This document shows positions 8,575-17,974 of a DNA stretch of 64,000 nucleotides, piece by piece (the stretch's first letter is position 1; each line of letters opens with the position of its first letter). The stretch is taken from NCBI GenBank assembly GCA_937975915.1, contig CALJTY010000031.1:76068-140067 (forward strand), in the 5' to 3' direction. The position numbers and the translations under genes are program-made. Source of the stretch: an uncultured Acidimicrobiaceae bacterium. GTDB taxonomy: Bacteria; Actinomycetota; Acidimicrobiia; Acidimicrobiales; RAAP-2. The notes under the pieces were generated by a model. The model was not told the origin of the DNA and did not search any database. It worked only from the letters and a program-made list of their open reading frames with translations.

Positions 8575-10067
8575 TATGCAGTGAAAATCAAATTCGTCAG
8601 ATCAACAGGAACAGCATTCCAGCCCATAACTGAACCACCTGGGTACGTGTACTGAAAAGCGACTTTGTTATTTGCTCCAAGACCAACAAGTAGCGGGCCA
8701 GTCGGATTGAATGCGTAGTCGATCAAGTAGCTGCTTCCGGCTTGGTAGACACTCGAGGTGTAGGGGCTATTGATCTGCGGTGTGTGGTTGAAGTTCCAAA
8801 CCTCTGTTGCAGTCATGGTGCTTTGATTAATTGCATACTTGCGTGCCACGCTGTAATTTCTGGCATTGCCCGCTGGTACTTCGAATGTGCTTGGTGCGCC
8901 ATTATCAAAGAGAAGAAGCTCATTTTGTGCAGTAATTGAAATTGCGTGGTTCCCAATTGGCGCCGTAGTTCCGGGCGCAAGTTTTAATGCAAAAGCACGA
9001 AGTGAAGGGTAGGAGTACCAAGCCTTGGAGCTGTCTCCGAGCATCCACTTGATCTTGTGTGTGTCATAGTCAATTGCGATGACAAAGTTCTCGCGGCTTG
9101 AAACAATCAGCTGATTTTTTAGCTTCCAATATGCAGCAGCATTACTGTGGAACCAGTCAGCTGAACGGACAACGAAGGCAGATGGGTCATCGCCGCCTGC
9201 AATCATCGCTTCAGAAATAATCGTCGCAAAATTCCATGAATGAAGAATCGCACCTTTGCCATCAACTTCAATGAAGCAGCTCTCGTTGTCGGTTGCAGTT
9301 GCTGCTTCAATGAGCATCCCAGTTTTCCCTGGGTCAATGTTGTGTTCGTTGATGTTTGTGTACCCGTATGAGTCATACGAAGCGACAGTGGTAAGTACGC
9401 CATTCAGATCCGCACGTATAAGTTCATTGCCACTGCCCAAGTAGAGCGCATTATTGAAGAAGCCTGAAGTTGGACCTGCAACTGTTGACGTGGTTGGTGG
9501 TACCCAGCGCACTTCACCGTCAGTGTCAGAAATGACTGGAGTGTTGGCGTTGCTCCAACCCTTCATCAAGAAGGTGCTGAATCCAAGTGCGACCTTCGGG
9601 TCACGAGCCTGAGTTATTACTGGCTTAGAGAATCCCCCACCGGTTGGATCAACCCACGGTTTCGTTATGAGCGGGTAGGAAAGCACTGTTTTTAGATCTC
9701 TGCACCTAATAGTGAATGTCACCACGTTGCGAGAAATCGCGTTGCTGGCGTAGAGACCAAAGACTGGAATAGTAACTTCTCCAGTTGCTGGGTTCGTGAG
9801 CCCCTTGGAACGTAAGTACGAAGGTGTGTACGTGGCACCAATACCTTTAGTGGTCGAGCCCTTCTTTGGCTGCACCATGAATTCAATTGATTGGAGTGAA
9901 GAAACAGGGACCCCACTGATGGTCACATTGGAAATGAAGGGTGTGGCACCAGGGACAGAGTTTTTCACCCTTATCTTGGTGGTGGCATCAGCTACTGAGC
10001 CGTGCATCAGCGCGACTGCGGGAGTACTTAGGGCTGCTTTAAGAACTGTACGTCTGTCTATGTTCAC
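8574..10067 (-). CDS. Tat-exported arylsulfotransferase (ASST family)
   Basis: A 497-residue protein with a twin-arginine signal (NIDRRTVLKAAL, residues 2-13) and an arylsulfotransferase beta-propeller. ASSTs move sulfate from one phenolic sulfate ester to another phenol without PAPS. The expected active-site positions are visible: His242 in EHNI, His307 in DWFHSN, Arg325 in SSRE and His374 in GNHAI, matching by order the His/His/Arg/His set of the E. coli enzyme; the mapping is by eye. Other family marks are DGEVRWV and HKIKWMLGD. The divergent neighbour is an alkylsulfatase, so both may act on sulfate esters outside the cytoplasm. Confidence 0.82.
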   Translation of the reverse strand: MNIDRRTVLKAALSTPAVALMHGSVADATTKIRVKNSVPGATPFISNVTISGVPVSSLQSIEFMVQPKKGSTTKGIGATYTPSYLRSKGLTNPATGEVTIPVFGLYASNAISRNVVTFTIRCRDLKTVLSYPLITKPWVDPTGGGFSKPVITQARDPKVALGFSTFLMKGWSNANTPVISDTDGEVRWVPPTTSTVAGPTSGFFNNALYLGSGNELIRADLNGVLTTVASYDSYGYTNINEHNIDPGKTGMLIEAATATDNESCFIEVDGKGAILHSWNFATIISEAMIAGGDDPSAFVVRSADWFHSNAAAYWKLKNQLIVSSRENFVIAIDYDTHKIKWMLGDSSKAWYSYPSLRAFALKLAPGTTAPIGNHAISITAQNELLLFDNGAPSTFEVPAGNARNYSVARKYAINQSTMTATEVWNFNHTPQINSPYTSSVYQAGSSYLIDYAFNPTGPLLVGLGANNKVAFQYTYPGGSVMGWNAVPVDLTNLIFTA

Positions 10068-10232
10068 TGGTGTCCTGGTTTCTAGTTTTTTTCAAAATAA
10101 TCAGCTAGCTTTAGAAATCCCTTTGAAAACTCTGTAGATACGTACTGAATTTGCTGTGACACAGCACGAAATTGTCTTGAAATAAATAAAACCAATTAAT
10201 GAATAGAGTTGTCTTCGTACCTAAGGAGACCT

Positions 10233-12161
10233 ATGACTGAGCGCACCCCCGAGCGAAAGCCCGCAACTTCTCACACCACTGCGGCGCAGAGCCCATTTCT
10301 CGCTCGAGTAGCTCGAGGCAGCAACGAAGACTTTGAAATTGCATCTCGTGGGATGATCGCCAGCGGGTCTCCGCGTGCTGTGAAAAATGCATTCGATGTT
10401 GACGTGTGGGACCTCGACAGTTACGCCTTTTTAGACGAGCCTTCACACTCCGACGCCCCTCCTGCCACAGTCAACCCGAGCCTTTGGCGCCAGGGGAGAC
10501 TTAATAACATTGCTGGACTCTTTGAAGTCGCACCTTCCATCTATCAAGTTCGAGGAATGGACATCTCGAACGTCACCTTTATTAAGGGAGACACGGGCTG
10601 GATAGTTATTGACCCACTCTCCTCAAAGGAAACAGCTGGGGCGGCACTGGACATGGTGAATGAACATCTGGGAAGTCGCCCAGTGCACGCAGTTATCTAC
10701 ACCCACAGTCACGCTGATCACTTCGGTGGTGTGCTTGGAGTCCTAAGCGAAGAAGAACAAAAGTCTGAAAAGATAAAGTTCATCGCTCCAGAGGGATTCT
10801 TGGAAGAAGCGGTGAGCGAAAACATCATTGCTGGAAACGCAATGATTCGACGCGCCATGTACATGTACGGCGTTCTGCTTCCACGCGATGCGCAGGGCCA
10901 CGTCGACACGGGCCTCGGCAAGGGAATGCCTCGCATGCCGAGCTCTGCACTTATTGCTCCAAATCTTTACATTGAAGAAACCGGAACTGAACTCGTCATC
11001 GATGGCGTGCGAATGATCTTCCAGTTAACTCCAGGCAGTGAAGCACCTGCTGAAATGAACATATTCTTTCCAGACATGCGTGCGCTCTGCATGGCTGAAA
11101 ACTGCACCGCTACTCTCCACAACATTTACACCCCTCGTGGAGCGCAGATTCGCGACACGCTCAACTGGAGCAAGTACATTGACGAATCAATTGATCTCTA
11201 CGCGGCAAGTAGCGACGTTGTGTTCGCCAGTCACCACTGGCCACGTTGGGGAACAGGGAAAATTATCTCGTTCCTAGAAAGTCAGCGTGACACGTATCGC
11301 TACATCCACGACCAGACACTTCGCCTAGCGAATCTCGGGCACACAATGAATGAGATTGCTGAAGAGTTGGAGCTTCCAAAAGAACTTGGCGACGAATTCT
11401 TCAACCGCGACTACTACGGAACTGTTTCTCATAATGCCAAAGGTGTCTACCAGCGCTACCTCGGTTGGTTTGATGCGAATCCCGCACACCTCAATCCACA
11501 CATCCCAGTAGAGGCTGCAAAGCGCTACGTGGATTTCATGGGTGGCGCTGAAGCACTCATGCAGAAGGCACAAAAGAGTTTTGACGAAGGTGATTATCGC
11601 TGGGTTGTTGAAGTTGTAAACCACGTTGTCTTCGCCGACCCAGAGAATGAAGCTGCCAGATTGTTCCAAGCTGACGCACTGGAACAGCTCGGTTACCAGA
11701 GTGAGTCCGGTCCTTGGCGAGACTTTTATTTAACTGGGGCACAAGAGCTGCGTAGTAACGGAACCATGTTTAGAAATGTGAAGAGCAATGCACTTCGTCC
11801 TGGATTTCTTCACGCTATGACAACCGGTCAAGTATTTGACCTCATTGGTGTCCGACTTAACGCGCCAAGGGCTGAAACACATTCACTGAGGTTTCACCTC
11901 ACCATCACCGACCGAAACGAACACTGGACGTTTGGTGTACGAAATGGTGTGCTCCAAACCCATTTAGGTCACCGTGACAGTGCAGATGCAACCATCAGCG
12001 CAACGTTCGAAGCCTTCGCACAATTCGCCTCGAAAGCAGAAACGCTTAGTGAATTCAGTGATGACTCAGGAACCAGTATTGATGGGGACAGCTCAAAACT
12101 CGAACTGTTCTTAAGTCTGCTTGACTACTTCACATTCGGGTTTGAAATAGTTCTGCCGTAA
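10233..12161 (+). CDS. Linear alkylsulfatase, metallo-beta-lactamase fold
   Basis: A 642-residue enzyme of the SdsA1/YjcS type that hydrolyses primary alkyl sulfates such as dodecyl sulfate to alcohol and sulfate. The start follows AAGGAG at 10223-10228; a TTG at 10209 in frame is less likely. The di-zinc motif HSHADH is at residues 158-163, followed by an acidic ligand region with MAENCTATLHN, an alkylsulfatase dimerisation domain (HNAKGVYQRYLGWFD, MGGAEALM) and a C-terminal SCP2-like domain (RLNAPRAETHSLRFHLTITD). No signal peptide is apparent. It is divergent from the arylsulfotransferase. Confidence 0.9.
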   Translation: MTERTPERKPATSHTTAAQSPFLARVARGSNEDFEIASRGMIASGSPRAVKNAFDVDVWDLDSYAFLDEPSHSDAPPATVNPSLWRQGRLNNIAGLFEVAPSIYQVRGMDISNVTFIKGDTGWIVIDPLSSKETAGAALDMVNEHLGSRPVHAVIYTHSHADHFGGVLGVLSEEEQKSEKIKFIAPEGFLEEAVSENIIAGNAMIRRAMYMYGVLLPRDAQGHVDTGLGKGMPRMPSSALIAPNLYIEETGTELVIDGVRMIFQLTPGSEAPAEMNIFFPDMRALCMAENCTATLHNIYTPRGAQIRDTLNWSKYIDESIDLYAASSDVVFASHHWPRWGTGKIISFLESQRDTYRYIHDQTLRLANLGHTMNEIAEELELPKELGDEFFNRDYYGTVSHNAKGVYQRYLGWFDANPAHLNPHIPVEAAKRYVDFMGGAEALMQKAQKSFDEGDYRWVVEVVNHVVFADPENEAARLFQADALEQLGYQSESGPWRDFYLTGAQELRSNGTMFRNVKSNALRPGFLHAMTTGQVFDLIGVRLNAPRAETHSLRFHLTITDRNEHWTFGVRNGVLQTHLGHRDSADATISATFEAFAQFASKAETLSEFSDDSGTSIDGDSSKLELFLSLLDYFTFGFEIVLP

Positions 12162-12169
12162 GCAGCTAA

Positions 12170-14323
12170 CTATTCGTTGGCTTCAACAGCAACGTGAGGA
12201 ACAATACGATCGAGCCACTTAGGCATCCACCAGTTGGCCTTACCAATCGCGTGCATGATTGCTGGAACAAGAATGGTGCGAAGGATAAATGCGTCAAGAA
12301 GCACTGCTCCACCAAGTCCAATTCCGAACTCTGCAATAACGCGCTGACCACCGAAGGCAAACGAGAAGAACACCGAGATCATGATGAGCGCAGCTGCTGT
12401 GATGATGCGCCCAGTGTTGGCCTGGCCACGCTCAATGGCAAGTTCGTTGTCACCAGTGTTAACCCACTCTTCGTGCATACGTGACACTAAGAACACCTGG
12501 TAGTCCATTGAAAGACCAAACAGAATGGCGATCATGATGACCGGAAGGAATGCTTCCACTGGCCCTGTTCCAGCCTTGATGAGTGAACTGCCCCAGCCCC
12601 ACTGGAATACTGCAACCACGAGACCGAACGATGCCGCAACCGCGAGCAAGTTCATTGCTGCAGCAACAAGTGGCACGAGCAAGCTTCTGAAAGCAATCAT
12701 GAGGAGCAAGCAACCGAGAATCACAATCACCGTTAGGAAGAGTGGAATCTTTGAGTCGAGAATATTTGCAAAGTCTTTAATGACTGCAGTCTGTCCACCT
12801 ACGTAAATGTGAGTTCCAGAAGCTGACGTTGCTTTAGGAACGTAGACATTTCTGATGGTGTCAATCAGGTGGTTAGTTTCTGAAGACTGAGGGCTCGTTT
12901 TCGAAATTACTGTAATAAGGCCGACTGTTCCCTGGGGGTTCACAAACACAGGGAGAACTTCAGCAATTCCTGGGTCGGTCTTCAGTGATGCAGCGAGGGA
13001 GTTGAGTGAAGCTACGTCCTTCTCATTGTGAATTGCACCGACGACGCTAAGCGGACCATTGAATCCTGGACCGAAGCCTTCAGCTAACAGGTCATACGCC
13101 ATTCGAGTGGTTGATCCAGCAGGATCAGTTCCTTGGTCTGAACTTCCAAGTTGCAGTGAAAGCACTGGCACAGAAACGAGCAGAATTGCAGCGATTGCAG
13201 CGAGCGAAAGAATCTTTGGTCGACGTGCAACGAATGCGGACCATCGCTGCCATCCACCAGCGAGCACAGCAGCTTCAGGTCCGTTGTTCTTGAGCGAACG
13301 ACGTTCTTTACGACTTAGTACGCGGAACTTTTGGAATCCAAGTAGCGATGGCAGCAACGTAAGTGAAGCAGTCATTGTAATAATCACAGTGAGCGCTGCA
13401 GAAATTCCTACACCATTGAGGAATGAGAACCCGAGTACGAGCATTCCAAGCAATGCAATACACACAGTGAACCCGGCGAACAGCACCGCACGTCCTGAAG
13501 TGTTGATTGAAGAAATGATCGAGTCTTCAACGCTCATACCTTGTTTGAGGTTTTGTCTACTTCTGGTGACAATGAACAGCGCGTAGTCAATACCAACACC
13601 CAGTCCAATGAGTGAGCCAAGAATTGGAGCGAAGTCGGCAATCGAAAGTGCGTGACTCAGCAACGTTGTCGCTCCTGAAGCGATCACCAGTGCGAAGAGA
13701 GCAATACCAAGAGGAAGCAACATGGCAAAGAATGAACCGAAGGCGAGCAGCAAGACAATCGCTGTTGCTATCAGACCACCCAGTTCGCCGGGGCTTCCCT
13801 TAGGCGAATTGAGTTGACCGAAGGCCGGACCACCAAAAACAACTTCAAGTTGCTTCGAGGCAATTTTTGATGCAGTTGTCTGAACTGCTTTTATCTTTTG
13901 GATGTCCAGTGCCTGGGCGTACTTGGTGAAGTTGACTGAGGCGTATGCGATCGTGCCTGTTTTGTTCATCTGAACTGCGCCAGGGCATAGTGCGCCAACG
14001 TTGTCACAGAAAGGTGAAACAACGCCAGCAACTTCTGGCAACAACGCAATTTTGCCAAGCATTGTGTTTATTGCAGCTCGGTCAGTCTCTAATGTGCCAC
14101 TTGTTGCGTGGAACACAATTTGGTCAACGTCACCAGATTTTGCTTTGAAACCTTCTTCGAGAAGCTTGGTGGCCAAGATGGAATTGGTATCTGGCAGTGA
14201 GAAGTTGTTCTTGTAGGCAGAACCTACAGACGAAGACGCTGCACTGATACCTACAAAGAGGAGAATCCAGACAATAAGGACGTACCAACGATGGCGAACA
14301 GCAAAACGAGCGAGGGATTTCAT
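12170..14323 (-). CDS. MMPL/RND-family membrane transporter
   Basis: A 717-residue inner-membrane protein with the RND layout: one membrane helix at residues 12-32, an outside domain, five helices, then the same arrangement repeated. Diagnostic pieces are FAPILGSLIGLGVGIDYALFI in the first half and LFGLSMDYQVFLVSRMHEEW in the second, the GxxxDY motif that carries protons. MMPL proteins export lipids, glycolipids or drugs in Actinobacteria. The ATG used follows AGGAGAA; an in-frame start 30 bases upstream is unsupported. The substrate is unknown; neighbouring genes give no clear clue. Confidence 0.9.
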   Translation of the reverse strand: MKSLARFAVRHRWYVLIVWILLFVGISAASSSVGSAYKNNFSLPDTNSILATKLLEEGFKAKSGDVDQIVFHATSGTLETDRAAINTMLGKIALLPEVAGVVSPFCDNVGALCPGAVQMNKTGTIAYASVNFTKYAQALDIQKIKAVQTTASKIASKQLEVVFGGPAFGQLNSPKGSPGELGGLIATAIVLLLAFGSFFAMLLPLGIALFALVIASGATTLLSHALSIADFAPILGSLIGLGVGIDYALFIVTRSRQNLKQGMSVEDSIISSINTSGRAVLFAGFTVCIALLGMLVLGFSFLNGVGISAALTVIITMTASLTLLPSLLGFQKFRVLSRKERRSLKNNGPEAAVLAGGWQRWSAFVARRPKILSLAAIAAILLVSVPVLSLQLGSSDQGTDPAGSTTRMAYDLLAEGFGPGFNGPLSVVGAIHNEKDVASLNSLAASLKTDPGIAEVLPVFVNPQGTVGLITVISKTSPQSSETNHLIDTIRNVYVPKATSASGTHIYVGGQTAVIKDFANILDSKIPLFLTVIVILGCLLLMIAFRSLLVPLVAAAMNLLAVAASFGLVVAVFQWGWGSSLIKAGTGPVEAFLPVIMIAILFGLSMDYQVFLVSRMHEEWVNTGDNELAIERGQANTGRIITAAALIMISVFFSFAFGGQRVIAEFGIGLGGAVLLDAFILRTILVPAIMHAIGKANWWMPKWLDRIVPHVAVEANE

Positions 14324-14401
14324 TACTTCTCCTGAAGTGGTTAGGGCAAACACCGATTAAAATCAAGGTGTGCAGAATGCATAACTATCTTAGGGGTAAA
14401 C

Positions 14402-15202
14402 ATGGCGCGATCAGACGACTGGCCCGCGCGTTTCCCTGGTCATGTATTCCCTCAAGTTATTCCCGTTCCTGACGATATTCAGTCAGGTAGTCCTGCGCCA
14501 TGGTCACATTTAAATGAAACTTCACGAAGTGGTTTCACTCTGGAAAGAATTGAAAATTCTCTTCGAAACGCAAATCGGCACCTCGATGATTTTCCACTGC
14601 CCGGTGATCCTGTTGAGATGGCCGCAGTTGCAGATGCAAAAAAACAAGAGATAACACGTCGCTCCGCAGTACTTGTTGCCTTATTCGAAGAAGATGGTGA
14701 AGCGCACGTCGTGCTCACCAGGCGCTCATTTGAAATGAGACACCACCGCGGTGAAGTTGCACTCCCTGGTGGACGCAGTGACCTTGACGAAACTCCGGTC
14801 GCTACAGCTCTGCGTGAAGCACAGGAAGAAGTTGGCCTCAACCTTTCTGAGGTGCGAACAATTGGCTGGCTAAGCCCAATTGTCACATTTGCTTCAGGTT
14901 CAGCCATCTGGCCCGTTGTTGCAGTGCTCGATAGACGTCCAGAATTGGTGCCAGACCCGATTGAGGTTGACCGTGCATTCACGATCTCTCTAAAAGACCT
15001 CGTCACAGACGAGAAGTTTTTAGAAGAACGCTGGCGCAGAGATCTCGCACGACCAGGATCCGATGAAGAAGGCTATTTCCCGCTGTACTTTTTTGCCGTT
15101 CCCGGCGACATCATTTGGGGAGCGACCGCTCGTGTTCTAACGGAACTGCTCTGTTTGCTCTGTGAGGTTCCATGGCCGGACGCAAACCGGTCCTGGGGCT
15201 AA
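14402..15202 (+). CDS. Nudix hydrolase, CoA pyrophosphatase type
   Basis: A 266-residue Nudix protein. The Nudix box is complete: Gly, five residues, Glu, seven residues, then REAQEEVGL. It is preceded by LTRRSFEMRHHRGEVALPGG, which fits the UPF0035 signature found in enzymes that split coenzyme A to 4'-phosphopantetheine and 3',5'-ADP. An extra N-terminal region of about 90 residues precedes the catalytic domain. It is divergent from the MMPL gene. Confidence 0.85.
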   Translation: MARSDDWPARFPGHVFPQVIPVPDDIQSGSPAPWSHLNETSRSGFTLERIENSLRNANRHLDDFPLPGDPVEMAAVADAKKQEITRRSAVLVALFEEDGEAHVVLTRRSFEMRHHRGEVALPGGRSDLDETPVATALREAQEEVGLNLSEVRTIGWLSPIVTFASGSAIWPVVAVLDRRPELVPDPIEVDRAFTISLKDLVTDEKFLEERWRRDLARPGSDEEGYFPLYFFAVPGDIIWGATARVLTELLCLLCEVPWPDANRSWG

Positions 15203-15272
15203 TCCCTTCGGGTAGATTGTTCTCTAACGCAAACCACTTTTTGGTTGCTGTTTTCTATAAACGGAGGAAATC

Positions 15273-16436
15273 ATGGCGGAAGTAGAGATTGGTATCTCCA
15301 AATCAGCGCGTCAAGCGTACGGATTTGATGACATCGCAATTGTTCCGTCACGACGCACCCGTGACCCTGAAGACGTAGACATCTCATGGCAGATTGACGC
15401 TTATAAGTTCGAACTCCCAGTACTTGGCTCAGCCATGGACGGGGCAATGTCTCCAACCACTGCTGTAGAACTCGGACGACTCGGTGGACTTGGCGTACTA
15501 AACCTCGAAGGACTCTGGACTCGTTACGAAGACCCGACTGCGCTCTTCGAAGAAATTGCTGAACTCGAAGACGACAAGGCAACTGCTCGCATGCAGCAGA
15601 TGTACTTAGAGCCAATCAAGCTCGAACTCGTTGGTGAGCGCATTCGCCAGATGAAGCAAGCCGGAGTAACTACTTCTGCTTCAGTAACACCTGCTCGTAC
15701 TGACTGGATGGCTAAGACCATTCTTGATGCTGGACTCGACATTCTTGTTATTCAAGGAACCGTTGTTTCTGCTGAGCACGTTTCAAAAACTGTTGAACCT
15801 CTCAACTTGAAGAAGTTCATTCGTGAGTTCGAGCTTCCAGTAATTGTTGGTGGATGTGCCAGCTACCAAGCAGCACTGCACCTCATGCGCACTGGCGCTG
15901 CTGGAGTACTCGTAGGTGTTGGCCCAGGTAACGCTTGCACCTCACGTGCAGTCCTAGGTATTGGTGTGCCACAGGCAACTGCAATTGCCGACGTAGCAGG
16001 AGCTCGAATGCGTCACCTTGATGAAACGGGTGTGTACGTTCACGTAATTGCTGACGGTGGAATGAGTAAGGGTGGCGACATCGCAAAGGCGATTGCATGT
16101 GGCGCTGATGCGGTGATGATTGGCTCACCACTTACCTCTGCACAAGAAGCTCCGGCTAGAGGTTTCCACTGGGGCATGGCAACATTTCACCCCACGCTTC
16201 CTCGCGGTACTCGTGTTCGTACACAAGTACGCGGCTCGCTCAAGGAAGTACTCCTCGGGCCAGCTAATGAGAATGACGGTCGTCTCAACTTGTTTGGAGC
16301 TCTTCGCACATCAATGGCCACGTGTGGTTATGAGTCGCTGAAAGAATTCCAGAAGGCTGAGATCATGCTCGCCCCATCGCTACAAACTGAAGGAAAGCAG
16401 TTGCAGCGTTCCCAGGGCGTAGGCATGGGACATTGA
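15273..16436 (+). CDS. guaB3: GuaB3 family IMP dehydrogenase-related protein
   Basis: A TIM-barrel oxidoreductase of 387 residues lacking the CBS domains of GuaB. The family signature AYGFDDIAIVPSRRTRDPED is at the N-terminus, SAMDGAMSP follows, and the catalytic loop is GVGPGNACTSRAVLGIGVPQ with the expected cysteine. GuaB3 is an actinobacterial paralogue whose exact reaction is uncertain; a GMP reductase-like role has been suggested. It has a strong AGGAGG-type ribosome site (ACGGAGGAAATC) and overlaps guaA by 4 bases, placing it in guanine nucleotide metabolism. Confidence 0.9.
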   Translation: MAEVEIGISKSARQAYGFDDIAIVPSRRTRDPEDVDISWQIDAYKFELPVLGSAMDGAMSPTTAVELGRLGGLGVLNLEGLWTRYEDPTALFEEIAELEDDKATARMQQMYLEPIKLELVGERIRQMKQAGVTTSASVTPARTDWMAKTILDAGLDILVIQGTVVSAEHVSKTVEPLNLKKFIREFELPVIVGGCASYQAALHLMRTGAAGVLVGVGPGNACTSRAVLGIGVPQATAIADVAGARMRHLDETGVYVHVIADGGMSKGGDIAKAIACGADAVMIGSPLTSAQEAPARGFHWGMATFHPTLPRGTRVRTQVRGSLKEVLLGPANENDGRLNLFGALRTSMATCGYESLKEFQKAEIMLAPSLQTEGKQLQRSQGVGMGH

Positions 16437-17974
16437 GCGACAACGTACTTGTCGTTGATTTCGGCGCTCAATACGCCCAACTAATAGCTCGTCGTGTGCG
16501 TGAAGCACACGTGTATTCAGAAATCGTTCAGAGCTCAATCACTGCTGAGCAAGTAAAAGCAAAGTCACCAAGTGCAATCATCTTGTCTGGTGGGCCTAAG
16601 TCGGTGTACGAAGTTCCTGCCCCTTCACTGGATCCAGCAATCTACGAACTTGGTATTCCAATTCTTGGTATTTGTTACGGTGCGCAGCTCATGGCCCAAC
16701 AACTCGGTGGGGAAGTATCACGCACCGGAGCCGGGGAATATGGTCGTACTGAGCTGTCGCTAAGCGGGGAATCATCCTTGATGACCGGATGGCCAAGTGC
16801 CACCACGTGTTGGATGAGCCACGGAGACGCAATCTCAAAGACTCCTGAAGGCTTTGTTATTTCTGCTTCAACGCCAGAAGCGCCAGTTGCTGTTATGGAG
16901 AACAAGGCTCGACGCCTGCACGCTGTGCAGTTCCACCCGGAAGTAGTTCACTCTGAACGTGGTCAAGAGATCATTGTCAATTTCTTGCACAACGTTGCGG
17001 GCATTGCTCCTACTTGGACGAATACCTCAATCATTGACGAACAGGTTGCCTTAATTAAGAAGCAAGTGGGCGACGAAAAAGTTCTCTGCGCACTTTCTGG
17101 TGGCGTTGACTCTGCTGTTGCTGCGGCACTGGTGACAAAGGCGATTGGAAAGCAACTCACGTGTGTATTTGTAGACACTGGTCTGATGCGAAAGAACGAA
17201 GGCGAACAGATTGAAGAAACTTTCATGCGCCAGTTCGGTGTTGACCTTATTCATGTAAAAGCTTCAGACCGATTCTTTGATGCGCTAGCGGGTGTCACTG
17301 ACCCAGAGCGCAAGCGCAAGATTATTGGCGAGCTATTCATCCGTGAGTTTGAACAAGTTGCTCGTGACTTGGCTGAAGGTGGCAACGGACCACGTTTCTT
17401 GGTTCAAGGAACGCTCTACCCAGATGTCATCGAGTCGGGTTCAGGTCACGCGGCAAACATCAAGAGTCACCACAATGTTGGAGGACTCCCTGAAGACCTG
17501 TCATTTGATCTGATTGAGCCGCTTCGTGCGCTCTTTAAAGACGAAGTTCGCCAAGTCGGCTCAGAGTTAGGGCTTCCTGATGAAATCGTTTGGCGCCAAC
17601 CTTTCCCAGGACCGGGACTTGGTGTTCGCATAGTTGGTGAAGTTACAAGAGAACGTGCAGAAATCCTTCGAAATGCTGACTATGTAGTCGTGGACGAGAT
17701 TAAAAAAGCCGGTCTCTACCGCGAACTATGGCAAAGCTTCGCTGTGTTACCAGCAGTGCGTACTGTTGGCGTCATGGGAGATGGTCGAACGTACGCGTAT
17801 CCAATCATCATTCGAGCCGTTACGAGTGACGATGCAATGACCGCCGACTGGGCACGACTGCCCTACGACGTGATTGAGTCAATCGCAAACCGGCTTATCC
17901 GTGAAGTTGAGGGCGTGAACCGTGTTGCACTCGACGTCACGAGTAAACCACCAGGCACCATTGAGTGGGAGTGA
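16433..17974 (+). CDS. guaA: GMP synthase (glutamine-hydrolysing)
   Basis: GuaA aminates XMP to GMP using ATP and glutamine. The 513-residue protein has the class I amidotransferase domain first, with Cys81 in GICYGAQ and the His/Glu pair in QFHPEV, then the ATP pyrophosphatase P-loop LSGGVDSAVAAALV near residue 220 and a C-terminal dimerisation domain ending KPPGTIEWE, the family terminus. The start is TTG within ATTGA, overlapping the guaB3 stop. Confidence 0.96.
   Translation: MSDNVLVVDFGAQYAQLIARRVREAHVYSEIVQSSITAEQVKAKSPSAIILSGGPKSVYEVPAPSLDPAIYELGIPILGICYGAQLMAQQLGGEVSRTGAGEYGRTELSLSGESSLMTGWPSATTCWMSHGDAISKTPEGFVISASTPEAPVAVMENKARRLHAVQFHPEVVHSERGQEIIVNFLHNVAGIAPTWTNTSIIDEQVALIKKQVGDEKVLCALSGGVDSAVAAALVTKAIGKQLTCVFVDTGLMRKNEGEQIEETFMRQFGVDLIHVKASDRFFDALAGVTDPERKRKIIGELFIREFEQVARDLAEGGNGPRFLVQGTLYPDVIESGSGHAANIKSHHNVGGLPEDLSFDLIEPLRALFKDEVRQVGSELGLPDEIVWRQPFPGPGLGVRIVGEVTRERAEILRNADYVVVDEIKKAGLYRELWQSFAVLPAVRTVGVMGDGRTYAYPIIIRAVTSDDAMTADWARLPYDVIESIANRLIREVEGVNRVALDVTSKPPGTIEWE

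Noticed and set aside
13059..13586. 175-codon open frame antisense to the MMPL gene
   Set aside because: Composition (Ser/Pro/Thr) matches reversed membrane-protein codons; MMPL assignment is secure.
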